A DNA stretch of 39,968 nucleotides from Candidatus Poseidonia sp. (lineage in GTDB: Archaea > Thermoplasmatota > Poseidoniia > Poseidoniales > Poseidoniaceae). The notes below the pieces were generated by a model. That model made no database searches. It was not told the origin of the DNA and worked only from the letters and a program-made list of their open reading frames with translations. The position numbers and the translations under genes are program-made. This document shows positions 7,913 through 16,956 of the stretch, piece by piece; the stretch's first letter is position 1, and each line of letters begins with the position of its first letter. The DNA lies in NCBI GenBank assembly GCA_030827365.1, contig JAUREO010000014.1, forward strand, positions 1-39,968, read 5' to 3'.

Positions 7913-10318
7913 ACTACATTGAATATTTTTCCTCTCAATCTTTCCCTCCGACCATCCAAATGGACTTAAGATAGACCAGAGAGCTCGATTTGCATCCTGA
8001 ATGTAAAATGCCGCATCTACTCTTCCCATCGTTTCGCTTGAAAGTTCTTCTTGCAAGATGATTCGCTGAATTGGGATTTCATCGCTTTGGTCGATGACGA
8101 CAAAATGAATTCGTCCTCCCGCTGGTATCTCCATCCCGTACTTTTCTGCTCGCAATAATGCTGCATGTGTCAAATTCATGACCGTTCGTTGGTGTCGAGT
8201 CTTTGTTATTCTCCGTGAAACAACGAAGGTATTGAGGTCGACCTTTGAATTCAAAATGGCATCATATTCTGTGTGAAAAAGTGCATGAACTTCACGCTGT
8301 TGCCTGTATGAAGGCAGATGTTCACCAGCCTCCAACTGTTCGACAAGAAGGGCTAACCCTTTCGATTGAAGTGTACTTGTCCATTTGCATGTTGAATGCT
8401 GACGTAGTTCAATACCCCTAATTTTGAAATCACTTCCATTCCACCCCCAGTACTTTGTTAGGGTACCCGATTTGTGAACTCGACTCGGAACAAATGCAAT
8501 GCAACGATACATGTCTTCAAACTCGAGAGGAATCCCCACCTTCTGGGAGATTTCGCTTGCAAAGTTGTAGGCCGCCTGAAGTTGTTCATCTCGACTTCTC
8601 CCTTGGACATCTCGAATCCACACGCTATCAACAACGGCATGCAACACTTCCCAACCAGCGTTTTGTGCTTCTTCGATGGTAAAAAGTAGAATTTCTCGGG
8701 CCCATGCACAGATGGCCTCATGTGCTTCTATACGTCCAAATCGTGCATTTCGATAACCCGTATAGCCAAAACATGTCACGAGTAACCATTTGAGGGCATT
8801 TTGTTGCAAATCATATCGGTCTTTTTTGAAGACTCGAAGGCGCTTGAATTCACGACGACGTTGTATGATTGGGCCAACTACGCGACCGAGGAAACCTTGC
8901 CGTCTACCACATGTGTGCAAATTTAGGCCTGGCACTCGGAGGGCGAATTCATTACTTTGAGGAAATAAGCCACTGCCAAATCGATGCTCGACATTCCTAC
9001 GACTCATTTCATCTGATGCCTCTTGGACATCGAGGGGTAGGAAGAGCGTATGCTCATTATGCAAAAGAGGGACACAGCAGGGGCAATTGAGTGTCTCAGA
9101 AGAGATATTTCGTGTCGCTATGATACTTGGAAAAAGACTCGCATAATCGAGTTCAATGACATTTGAAAAGCAACCTGGTGTACTATCAAGATACAAACCT
9201 CCACGGTCCGAATGCAGAAGTTCAAGTGCTGTTTTCGTATCTTCAGGACGATTTTTTTTCCATGGCACAAGTACCCCATCGTCCATTGCTGTTCTTATTT
9301 GAATGGCACTTATCACCGAACCAGGGGATAATCGGGATATATCTTGTGCAGATTGATTTGATAACCTTGCGAGTTCGATGAGACCCGAGATGCCACCCTC
9401 ACGAACTATGAAACTTGATGAGATATCAAGATGAATACGTCCGCGAAGTGGATGATACGCATTCTTTCTTAAGGCCTGCCCATACGACCACACTGTTCGT
9501 GCTTGGCTAAGGGCGACAAGTGGTGAATCATCACGACCAAAATAAAGATCAATTCCAACAGACTGTGCTGCATTGAGTAAAGCAGGAAATTCTATTTTGT
9601 CACCCGAACGAGTACATACAATATCTGGGTCAATACGGCGAAGTTGTTTTTGCACGGACAAAAGAGCCTCTTCAAGGGATGAAAAGTGAGTAAAATCCAC
9701 GGTAATTATGGTACTTGCTGCAGATTCAATCAGTTCTCTTTCATATCCAAGTGGGCGGAATTCAACAGACGCAATAGGGGTTGATGAACTACGAAAACCA
9801 GTTGCCGTGTCAAAGATGACTGCCAATTCGATTGCTCGTAATTTTAGGCGCGATGTATGCTCAGTTCGACTCAAACGATTCGAATCACATCTCCAAATGG
9901 CTTGTTCAAAAAGTGAAACTTGAGATGCGTTGAGAAATCGTTGAACTAAATTTGCGTCCAATGAATAGAGTGTAAATTTGGTGAAATCTCCTTTATGCTC
10001 TATGTGTTGCCCTAAATGTTTGAGAATTCGTCCCGAAGAAACTTCAATCTCGAGGACCTTGTGGATTTCATATTCCTCAAGGTCGAGTCGTGCCTTGATA
10101 TAACGTGTATTGCAGATGCCATATTTCGTCTGAATCTCAGGCTGCTCGAGCCACAATTCCAAATTCTTGAGATCTCGATATTGGCCCGATACTTGCAATG
10201 TTGGTCGCCAAGGACATGGGCATCGATGTGCAGACCCATGAGCATCAAGTATCCATGCAATCATGTGGGTACTGCATGACGAAGGATGGACATCAAAAAG
10301 ATAACCTTCAATCAACAT
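7886..10318 (-). CDS. polB: Family-B DNA polymerase with degenerate active site (PolB2-like)
   Basis: About 810 residues from the ATG at 10318; the open frame continues to 10426 but overlaps the upstream gene. Motif A is intact: ELDYASLFPSIIATRNIS (Asp391). Motif B is altered: LKWLLVTCFGYTG, where families usually read Kx3NSxYGYTG. Motif C, normally YGDTDS, reads HAVVDS (Asp564), so its first Asp is replaced by Val. The KxY region TKYWGWNGSDFKIRGIE is present. The exonuclease motifs are not recognisable: the Exo I position reads LRAIELAVIFD, and Exo II reads TRSGDKIEFPALL without the Asn/Asp pair. This pattern fits archaeal PolB2-type polymerases, described as inactivated but linked to error-prone damage tolerance in Sulfolobales. 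It overlaps the preceding 92-residue gene by 11 bases, so the two form an operon. Confidence 0.85.
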   Translation of the reverse strand: MLIEGYLFDVHPSSCSTHMIAWILDAHGSAHRCPCPWRPTLQVSGQYRDLKNLELWLEQPEIQTKYGICNTRYIKARLDLEEYEIHKVLEIEVSSGRILKHLGQHIEHKGDFTKFTLYSLDANLVQRFLNASQVSLFEQAIWRCDSNRLSRTEHTSRLKLRAIELAVIFDTATGFRSSSTPIASVEFRPLGYERELIESAASTIITVDFTHFSSLEEALLSVQKQLRRIDPDIVCTRSGDKIEFPALLNAAQSVGIDLYFGRDDSPLVALSQARTVWSYGQALRKNAYHPLRGRIHLDISSSFIVREGGISGLIELARLSNQSAQDISRLSPGSVISAIQIRTAMDDGVLVPWKKNRPEDTKTALELLHSDRGGLYLDSTPGCFSNVIELDYASLFPSIIATRNISSETLNCPCCVPLLHNEHTLFLPLDVQEASDEMSRRNVEHRFGSGLFPQSNEFALRVPGLNLHTCGRRQGFLGRVVGPIIQRRREFKRLRVFKKDRYDLQQNALKWLLVTCFGYTGYRNARFGRIEAHEAICAWAREILLFTIEEAQNAGWEVLHAVVDSVWIRDVQGRSRDEQLQAAYNFASEISQKVGIPLEFEDMYRCIAFVPSRVHKSGTLTKYWGWNGSDFKIRGIELRQHSTCKWTSTLQSKGLALLVEQLEAGEHLPSYRQQREVHALFHTEYDAILNSKVDLNTFVVSRRITKTRHQRTVMNLTHAALLRAEKYGMEIPAGGRIHFVVIDQSDEIPIQRIILQEELSSETMGRVDAAFYIQDANRALWSILSPFGWSEGKIERKNIQCSLSDFVHSN

Positions 10319-10586
10319 GTTCACCCTGCTGAGATGACTCCAGTTGCTGTAATGATCGTTCCAACGAGTGAATTTTACCCCACGCTTCGAGAAGAAGAGA
10401 AAGAACAAGAGGAAGGACAATGTCATGACTTGGAAGTAATCCTCCAGATGACCTTCTTTGCCGAATCGAATTCATCATTGAATCAAATATTTCTTTTTCG
10501 TGATTTGGTAGTGCACGACGAAATGGTTGCAATCGGTCCAATTCATATTCAATTCGACGACGCCATGTTGGTACGCTTCGACCCAT
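10308..10586 (-). CDS. Small helical protein in operon with PolB
   Basis: A 92-residue protein beginning MGRSVPTWRRRIEYELDRL. It is predicted mostly alpha-helical and rich in Arg and Leu, with a compact block LQPFRRALPNHEKEIFDSM and a leucine-rich helix VLPLVLSLLLEAWGKI. I do not recognise a named domain, and no catalytic or zinc motif is seen. Its stop overlaps the polymerase ATG by 11 bases, so translational coupling is likely. A role as a polymerase accessory or DNA-binding partner is an inference from this coupling alone. The start is ATG at 10586, 60 bases from the serA stop. The reality of the gene is supported by codon continuity and the tight overlap. Confidence 0.68.
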   Translation of the reverse strand: MGRSVPTWRRRIEYELDRLQPFRRALPNHEKEIFDSMMNSIRQRRSSGGLLPSHDIVLPLVLSLLLEAWGKIHSLERSLQQLESSQQGEHVD

Positions 10587-10646
10587 GACTCATGGCAAGC
10601 ACATCGGATTGCTTAACTTATGTTCGGAGATGAAACAAAGTAAAAG

Positions 10647-11633
10647 TCATTGCAATGAAGAGCGATTGACCACGAAATCACAATCTTTGCCATCAAGAAT
10701 GTCAAGAACAGAATCAACAATATTCAATCCAACACGAAGTTGTGCCTCAAGTGTTGAGGCACCAATATGAGGTGTTCCGTGAAAGTTGGGATGTTGAAGT
10801 AAAGCATGGTCTGCTGGGACTGGTTCAATTTCAAAGACATCTAAAGCAAGGCTTGTGAGTTCATAAGATTGAAGTGCTTCAAGGGCCTCATCTTCGTCGA
10901 CGATACCTCCACGAGCACAATTCACGATATGATTACCACATGGAATTCCATCTGAACCAATGGTTGGCATGAGTCGAATCCGTTCCAAATTGACGAGATG
11001 ATGGGTTTCATCAGTTAAATTGCAATGAATGGAAATATGTGTACATGCAGAAAACAAGGAATCGACTGACTTATGCAATCTTGTGTTTTCTGATTTCGCA
11101 ACACGCTCGGGTACATAAGGGTCAAAAGCATGCACTTCCATTCCAAAAGCCTGTGCTACGCGGCTAACACCTTGAGCTATGCGACCAAAACCGATGAGAC
11201 CGAGCGCCTTTCCGCTTAACTCAGTTCCCTTCAAGGAATTCTTTTCCCATTTCCCTTGCTTCAATCCTTCATTCGCTTTTGGTAGAAACCGAAGGCTTGC
11301 AAGTAGATGGCTCAAGGTAAGTTCGACCACCGATTGCGTGCTGGCTTGAGGGGCGTTGACGACAAAGACACCCATTGCACCGGCTGCTTCGAGGTCGATG
11401 TTGTCGACACCAACACCGGCACGGGCAATGACCTTGAGAGAACTGGAAGATGCTTCGATGACTTCTTTAGTCAATTTTGTAGCACTACGAACAACAATAG
11501 CGTCGACTCCATCAAGTGCACCTTGAAGTAATTCTTCAGGAGTATACGCTTTGTCTATCACCTCATGGCCGGCCTTTTCAAACAATAAAATCGCTTTTTC
11601 TTCCATGCCATCTGTAATTGCAATTCGTGCCAT
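10647..11633 (-). CDS. serA: D-3-phosphoglycerate dehydrogenase (short form, no ACT domain)
   Basis: This 328-residue NAD-dependent 2-hydroxyacid dehydrogenase would catalyse the first step of serine synthesis (3-phosphoglycerate to 3-phosphohydroxypyruvate). It has the substrate-binding block RAGVGVDNIDLEAA, the Rossmann motif GLIGFGRIAQG, the catalytic Arg in NCARGGIVDE, Glu in DVFEIEP, and His in TPHIGAST. The protein ends shortly after the catalytic domain, so the ACT regulatory domain of long PGDHs is absent and serine feedback through ACT is not expected. A short insertion, TIGSDGIPCGN, precedes the catalytic Arg block. The start is ATG at 11633. Other 2-hydroxyacid dehydrogenases (glyoxylate or hydroxypyruvate reductase) share this fold; RAGVGVDNID and the HIGAST block favour SerA. 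Confidence 0.88.
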   Translation of the reverse strand: MARIAITDGMEEKAILLFEKAGHEVIDKAYTPEELLQGALDGVDAIVVRSATKLTKEVIEASSSSLKVIARAGVGVDNIDLEAAGAMGVFVVNAPQASTQSVVELTLSHLLASLRFLPKANEGLKQGKWEKNSLKGTELSGKALGLIGFGRIAQGVSRVAQAFGMEVHAFDPYVPERVAKSENTRLHKSVDSLFSACTHISIHCNLTDETHHLVNLERIRLMPTIGSDGIPCGNHIVNCARGGIVDEDEALEALQSYELTSLALDVFEIEPVPADHALLQHPNFHGTPHIGASTLEAQLRVGLNIVDSVLDILDGKDCDFVVNRSSLQ

Positions 11634-11728
11634 GGTACCCGACTACAAAATTAGGGTCATGAATATTCGTATGCTACGGCAACTTCAAACAACAGGTGCA
11701 TTAGGCTTCTTCGGGAGTGACGACAGCC

Positions 11729-12886
11729 ATGGATTCGACTGGTTTTGGATATGGCCTTGTCATCCTTTTGATTCCACTACTTCTTGCACTGCCAATGAGA
11801 CTGGCATGGCAATTGTTTGTTGGTTCGGGCCATGAGGCCTCTGAGTACAAACAAAATGTACGTCAGATTATCGATTCCGGCCATCAAGTTTCCGAGTTTC
11901 GCGATGCGCTTAATGACATCGCGAGACAATTGAGGCTTGCCCCTTCAAAACAAAGACTCATCGAAGCCGATATTCTTCATCCACTCACTCTATCGCATTT
12001 CTTGTTGCTTCCTTCTTTGTTTATTCTTCCACTCACATTCTTTATCGCTTTGCCAGTCATTTTAGTTGGGTTTCCATTCATGCTACTCATGGAGTGGTTG
12101 TTGATTCGACAAAAGATTGTCATCTATTCACTCAAGAACGCCGAACGATTTTTTCATTGGCAAATCATCCATATTCCACGACCACACCGCTCATCAGAAA
12201 ACAAAGATGCTCGATTAACTGAGTTGTCTCAACAAATCGTCCATTTTAGCCATGTTCCTCAGGCTGCGTTTCTTGGGTTATTCGCATGGTTGATTGTCCA
12301 TTGGGTTTTGAATTTGGACTCTTGGGGATATGAGATTCTCATCGCTGGCGTGTTTTACATAATTTTCTTGTCAATTCTAAGCGTGCTCAATACTGCTTTC
12401 GAATCAGATTTAGTCTTTGTTGACCCTGCAAAGGGGCGACTGGTTCCTGTTGACCAGTGGCTGGACAGTATCCTCAAACCAATTGTAGGCATTGGTCTTC
12501 TGTTTTTACTTGGTAGAAATTTATTGGAGGAAGCACGTAATGGAGGCAATCCAGTTCTTTTTTCAGTCGTTGTTATTCTCCTGTTGTATGCCGCAAGCAT
12601 CATCGGTATCTCTTTTAGGTGGGGCTATTCATCGTGGAGAGGCAAAGTGGTACGAACAAACTTCTCACAATTAGCGGTAGACATCATGGACCCACTCTCA
12701 TACGACCTGACGCGAATCAAAGGTCAAATCTCACTAACGATGAAAACCAACATGCGTGGTCGCCTCGATAACATGTTTGTTGAAACGAAAAACCAACACT
12801 CGTTCGATGAATTACAAAAACTACCACAGGCAAAACCTCATCCATTGGGACCAAATAATCCAATTCAATTGAACGAATCATCTTGA
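11729..12886 (+). CDS. Polytopic membrane protein of unknown function
   Basis: About 385 residues with roughly six to seven hydrophobic segments: GLVILLIPLLLALPM near the N-terminus, a long hydrophobic hairpin LLLPSLFILPLTFFIAL and beyond, then AAFLGLFAWLIVHWV, ILIAGVFYIIFLSIL, IVGIGLLFLLG and SVVVILLLYAASIIG. A soluble region between TM1 and TM2 (about 40-90) is charged and helical. The C-terminal 75 residues are soluble and presumably cytoplasmic. No catalytic motif was recognised. The start is ATG 11729; a GTG in frame at 11717 is an alternative, but GGAG lies directly before it, which suits the ATG better. The 3' end overlaps the convergent subtilase by 22 bases. It is divergent from serA. 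Confidence 0.75.
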   Translation: MDSTGFGYGLVILLIPLLLALPMRLAWQLFVGSGHEASEYKQNVRQIIDSGHQVSEFRDALNDIARQLRLAPSKQRLIEADILHPLTLSHFLLLPSLFILPLTFFIALPVILVGFPFMLLMEWLLIRQKIVIYSLKNAERFFHWQIIHIPRPHRSSENKDARLTELSQQIVHFSHVPQAAFLGLFAWLIVHWVLNLDSWGYEILIAGVFYIIFLSILSVLNTAFESDLVFVDPAKGRLVPVDQWLDSILKPIVGIGLLFLLGRNLLEEARNGGNPVLFSVVVILLLYAASIIGISFRWGYSSWRGKVVRTNFSQLAVDIMDPLSYDLTRIKGQISLTMKTNMRGRLDNMFVETKNQHSFDELQKLPQAKPHPLGPNNPIQLNESS

Positions 12887-15399
12887 AGTTCGCCTTCCAA
12901 GATATCTAGATTCAATCGACCGGGTTCTTCAGTCCGAATTTTTTGATTAAGGAAAGCAACACCAAGAAGAATTGTAATCAGAAGAAGGAAACTGAAGAAT
13001 GAGGCGAAGGTATGCTCAGAAAGCAAATTCCCAAGTGCACTAAAAAATGATTCCGAATCAGTAGTTTCGGAACTTAACGGTTGGATTCTCTCAATCACTG
13101 CTGGCTGGTCATATACTTGCCGAATGTAAATTAAATGACCCGAATAGGAATCGACCCATGCATCAGACGGCGTCGTTGGATCAAGGTCAGAATAGTAGTC
13201 GGGTTTTTGAGGGATTTCAACATTGACCGGATTGGATAGATCAAGAGTCAAAACCACATCGACGGTATAAGGGATGCTCGATTCAAAAAATTCAGCATCT
13301 TCAATAAATCCGAGGAATGTCATCGCTTGACCAGATACATCAAATTCAACCCATGTGTTCCAATATTCTGAACTAACATCGAGGTCGTATATCCAACTGT
13401 CTGAAACACGACTTCCTTGCCCTTGTGCATCGTTTGAACCATCACTACCGAGGTCAATTTCAAGTTGTAAACTTCCTATCTGAGCAGTATCAATATCCAC
13501 TTCAGTAGGCGTGAATTGAGCGAGCAAAGTGGCGGTTCCATTTGGAATCCAAACATAATGGCGGTCATCTGTAGAAAAGATTCCTGTGCCAGAATTTCCA
13601 TTGTTAAAATGATTCCAATCACCTTTCCATTCATGCCTTAATCTGTCTGTTTCCAATGGAATTTCTTTCGTTGAAAAAATCGAATCATAGATTTCAAAAG
13701 CATCCCAAACAGTATATTCAGGATGGTCAACAATTCCATCGTGGTTCTGGTCTCTCATCAATTGAAGCGTCCTTGCAAGACCGACAGCGGCGTCAACATT
13801 TGTTAATCCGTGACCGATTCTCCAATCATGGCATTGGCCGGTTTTTGAAAGGTAACATTCCGTAGGGATATCATTGCATGAGTCCTCATCGTTGCCATCT
13901 TCACAAGCATTCTGACGAGTGTCATATTGTGCGGTCAACTCCAGAATCAACTCAAGTTCATGAACTCTCGAATAATCTGCGCTCTCCCAATCCGAATACT
14001 GGCCATATGAGGCTGTGCCATCTCCTCCCACAAGACTACTTCCTTCGTCATGGTCTTCTCGGTGATAATTCGCCACTCCAAGCGATGGAGCAACATCAAG
14101 AATGATGCCAGCCATTCCACCAACATGTGGTGTGGCCATACTCGTACCCGATATTGACATGTAGTAAAGGTCATTTTGTCCTTGAACTTTGGTCAGTGCA
14201 TCAATTGCAGTTCCTCGTGGTGCTGTTGCCCAAATATTTCTTCCAGGAGCACCAACATCCGGCCAGGTATGTTGTTGTAGTTTGCAACCACGAGAAGAAA
14301 ATGAGGTGATTTGTGAACCATCATGCGTCATCGCAGCAACAGAAATTGCGGAGGGCGTATTGGCATACACGTTGGTACGCAAACCACCTGAGCATTCATC
14401 ACCGCTCCCTCCGGAATTTGAGGCTGCAAAGATAACAGCAACTCCATTTTCAAAAACAAGTCTGTCAGTAATGGTTGCAATGGCACCTTGTGGATTGTAA
14501 TCACCATCTGTTCCCCAAGAATTTGAAACAACGCGAATGTGAAATTCATTTTGACCCGGTATGGAGTGCATAAAGGTCCATTCGAGACCCTGCTCTGCTG
14601 CGAAAATAGATGCCCCATCACCTGTGCCTAATGCAACGAGTTGTGCTCCTTTGGCGACGCCCGCCCTTCGACCTGCAGATGCATCACCATTGCCCGCAAT
14701 AGTGCCTCCTACGTGAGTTCCGTGGCCCGATGACGTGTCTGAGTTTGTCGTCTCAGACCAAACACCATTCCATTTGGCTGAATAAATTGTTTTTTCACCG
14801 GTCCATGGACCGAGATAATCGTAATCAGGATGGCCTGCGTCAACCCCTGTGTCCAAATCGACAATTGCTGTCCCGTCACCATCCCATTCTGTAAATGCAT
14901 AGTCTGTATCAAAAGCAATCGTTCCATCCGGTTGAATAATTCCTCGACTCCAGGTCGTCGTTGCATTGACAACATGGGTTGTTTCATGCATCATAATACC
15001 TGAATCGATACCCTCCTGTCCGCCAAAAGAAGGGGGCAGATAAAAGAATTCTAAGGGTCGATTGAGTTCAAGATATTTAATCTCTGACCATTTGGATATT
15101 GCTCGAATTGAATCTTCGGTCGCAAGGATTAGCCCGCCATTGATGAGGGGGGCATCACCCAAATGTTCGACCTCAAGATGCGCAAATTCATCACCACGAG
15201 CAGAATAATGCGGTTCAAATTGATAGATGACTTCGAACGAACCATCTTCATTTGATTCAAAACCTAAAAGAAGATACGGGTCTATCTTGCCAAGATCACC
15301 TATTGGATTTGCTAATCCTGAAATTGGTGCTAAACATAACAAGGCAAAGATGAATGAAATTGTTATGGGAGCACACCTTGAACGATTTTTGAATTTCAT
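12865..15399 (-). CDS. Secreted subtilisin-like serine protease (S8) with C-terminal membrane anchor
   Basis: About 844 residues from ATG 15399, giving MKFKNRSRCAPITISFIFAL, a clear signal peptide ending near SGLANP. The frame extends upstream to 15501 but would run into the preceding gene. The catalytic triad is Asp in AIVDLDTGVDAGHPD (about 183), His in SSGHGTHVGGTIAG (about 226) and Ser in SISGTSMATPHVGG (about 420); the oxyanion Asn is in AASNSGGSGDE. An EF-hand-like loop, DQNHDGIVDHPEY, follows the catalytic domain. After about 300 residues of probable beta-rich sequence comes a C-terminal TM helix, FASFFSFLLLITILLGVAF, and a short tail. It probably acts outside the cell, tethered to the membrane, on proteins. 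It follows the MBL gene by 19 bases on the same strand. Confidence 0.92.
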   Translation of the reverse strand: MKFKNRSRCAPITISFIFALLCLAPISGLANPIGDLGKIDPYLLLGFESNEDGSFEVIYQFEPHYSARGDEFAHLEVEHLGDAPLINGGLILATEDSIRAISKWSEIKYLELNRPLEFFYLPPSFGGQEGIDSGIMMHETTHVVNATTTWSRGIIQPDGTIAFDTDYAFTEWDGDGTAIVDLDTGVDAGHPDYDYLGPWTGEKTIYSAKWNGVWSETTNSDTSSGHGTHVGGTIAGNGDASAGRRAGVAKGAQLVALGTGDGASIFAAEQGLEWTFMHSIPGQNEFHIRVVSNSWGTDGDYNPQGAIATITDRLVFENGVAVIFAASNSGGSGDECSGGLRTNVYANTPSAISVAAMTHDGSQITSFSSRGCKLQQHTWPDVGAPGRNIWATAPRGTAIDALTKVQGQNDLYYMSISGTSMATPHVGGMAGIILDVAPSLGVANYHREDHDEGSSLVGGDGTASYGQYSDWESADYSRVHELELILELTAQYDTRQNACEDGNDEDSCNDIPTECYLSKTGQCHDWRIGHGLTNVDAAVGLARTLQLMRDQNHDGIVDHPEYTVWDAFEIYDSIFSTKEIPLETDRLRHEWKGDWNHFNNGNSGTGIFSTDDRHYVWIPNGTATLLAQFTPTEVDIDTAQIGSLQLEIDLGSDGSNDAQGQGSRVSDSWIYDLDVSSEYWNTWVEFDVSGQAMTFLGFIEDAEFFESSIPYTVDVVLTLDLSNPVNVEIPQKPDYYSDLDPTTPSDAWVDSYSGHLIYIRQVYDQPAVIERIQPLSSETTDSESFFSALGNLLSEHTFASFFSFLLLITILLGVAFLNQKIRTEEPGRLNLDILEGELQDDSFN

Positions 15400-15418
15400 A
15401 CGAGCATCCTCACTTTGC

Positions 15419-16129
15419 TTAAGATAACCACGGGATGTGGTCTGGAACTTCACCAAATAAATTTGCAGGAAGTGCGGTTTTAATTTTCGATACCGAACCA
15501 AGTTTTGCTATTGTTTCAAGTTGCCAATGCTCAAATTCCTCAAAAGATGACATTTTCAAGATTGGATTATTGTCCATATTCCAAGCCAAAGTTTTCATTT
15601 CAGTACGAGGAGGTTCATGACCAGTGTACATGATGGACTCTCTGTTGAGACTGTTCATCTTTGCAAGCGAGTTCCAATGGTGTTCCATCCGTCCACTTGG
15701 AAGGTCATCTCGTCCAACACCTGCTTCGCCAGTGAACAGAAAATCGCCTGTAAAGAGGTGACTGCCGGTATCCACAATCATTGAATCGTTGGTATGTCCA
15801 GGTACATGGTGAAAACAAATTGAATGACCGCCAAATTGAAGAGAGGATGAATCGTTGACAAATTTAGTTACGCCCAAACTTGCGGTTGATTCATGCATAA
15901 TGTAATCGCACTGGTAGATATTTTTGAGGGTGAAGCAAGCAGTGATGTGGTCTGCATGAGTATGTGTTGCAATAACTGCATGTAAGTTCAGAGAATGCTC
16001 CGAAATATAAGACTCGTAAAGCTCTGTGTAATCATACACTGGGTCAATTAAAATGATCGATTTCGTATCATCACATACAAGTCCGTAGGCTTTTGCCCAT
16101 ATTTCACGATGGAACTCATGAACTCGCAT
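15419..16129 (-). CDS. Metallo-beta-lactamase-fold protein, persulfide dioxygenase (ETHE1)-like
   Basis: A 236-residue protein. Metal-binding residues lie in ATHTHADHITA (His56, His58, Asp60, His61), VPGHTNDS (His112), FTGDFLFTG (Asp129) and YTGHEPPR (His171). THxHADH, the GDFLFTGEAGVGRDDLPSGR block and the C-terminal ALPANLFGEVPDH are typical of the ETHE1/SdoA persulfide dioxygenase group, rather than glyoxalase II or beta-lactamase. These are mononuclear-iron enzymes that oxidise glutathione or other low-molecular-weight persulfide to sulfite. The physiological thiol in this archaeon is unknown. The start is ATG at 16129. It is divergent from the Nudix gene, with 38 bases between starts, and sits upstream of the subtilase on the same strand. 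Confidence 0.85.
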   Translation of the reverse strand: MRVHEFHREIWAKAYGLVCDDTKSIILIDPVYDYTELYESYISEHSLNLHAVIATHTHADHITACFTLKNIYQCDYIMHESTASLGVTKFVNDSSSLQFGGHSICFHHVPGHTNDSMIVDTGSHLFTGDFLFTGEAGVGRDDLPSGRMEHHWNSLAKMNSLNRESIMYTGHEPPRTEMKTLAWNMDNNPILKMSSFEEFEHWQLETIAKLGSVSKIKTALPANLFGEVPDHIPWLS

Positions 16130-16167
16130 GCTACGACGACACCCTCATCTATTTTCAACTTTGATAC

Positions 16168-16956
16168 ATGGGTGTTTTGACGAATCGGGCATACCTTCTT
16201 CAACCACATCATCGAGGAGATATCGTGCACCCTATGCATGTCGTCTACTTGGAGCATGATGGAAAAGTCTTGCTAGTCGACCAAGATGGTAACGGACCAA
16301 TGACGAAATCGATGTTTTCAAATTCAACCGAATCAATGTACAGGTTTCCAACTGTTTCAGAAGTTTTGAAACTAGGAATCGAATTTGATGAGAAATCCTC
16401 ATTTCAAATTCAGTATCTTTCGAGAGGAATCCAAGTCACCAAAGCATACCCAAAAATCAATTGGCCTGAACATTGGATTTGGAAGGATGAGGTCTTCTTA
16501 CCGGTCAATGTCCATGTTATAGTTAAAGAATCGATTTATCGTTCAGTGCATCGCCTCGTGTCGAAATTAATTATTCATAATCAAAAAAATGAGGTTCTTA
16601 TGGCAAAAATTAATCGCGGCCATTTCAAAGGATATTGGTCACTTCCAGGAGGTTATATGGACCATGACGAGCATCCTGAGGAGGGATGTTTGAGAGAAAC
16701 ATTTGAAGAACTTGGTCTCAAATTACAATCGACTGACGGGCTTGAAAAAATTACACAACGGGTGTTTCATCAAGAAGGAATTTCGTTTGTATCCTTCACA
16801 TACTCATGTGAATGGAATGGTGAAATTACTGAATTACAACCACTCGAAGAAGAAATCGAAAATGTACTTTGGTTTCCACTTTCGAAGGCTATTTCTCTCG
16901 CAGTATCACACTTTGATATCGAGGCTCTTCAATCATTCGCCGAGTCCAAGAAATAA
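16168..16956 (+). CDS. Nudix hydrolase with extra N-terminal domain
   Basis: A 262-residue protein. The Nudix box is complete (residues about 162-184): GGYMDHDEHPEEGCLRETFE followed by ELGL, matching Gx5Ex7REUxEExGU. The Nudix domain starts near residue 130 (RLVSKLIIHNQKNEVLMAK). The first 125 residues form another domain of unknown type, with VVYLEHDGKVLLVDQDGNG. They look like a degenerate beta domain. Nudix enzymes cleave nucleoside diphosphates linked to another moiety; the substrate cannot be predicted here. Start ATG 16168 gives MGVLTNRAYLLQPHH. The 3' end overlaps the convergent alaS by 24 bases. A role in nucleotide-pool sanitation or NADH/ADP-ribose cleavage is possible but not shown. 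Confidence 0.88.
   Translation: MGVLTNRAYLLQPHHRGDIVHPMHVVYLEHDGKVLLVDQDGNGPMTKSMFSNSTESMYRFPTVSEVLKLGIEFDEKSSFQIQYLSRGIQVTKAYPKINWPEHWIWKDEVFLPVNVHVIVKESIYRSVHRLVSKLIIHNQKNEVLMAKINRGHFKGYWSLPGGYMDHDEHPEEGCLRETFEELGLKLQSTDGLEKITQRVFHQEGISFVSFTYSCEWNGEITELQPLEEEIENVLWFPLSKAISLAVSHFDIEALQSFAESKK

Noticed and set aside
15400..15501. Longer N-terminus for the large subtilase
   Set aside because: It would extend into the upstream MBL gene and place the clear signal peptide internally.
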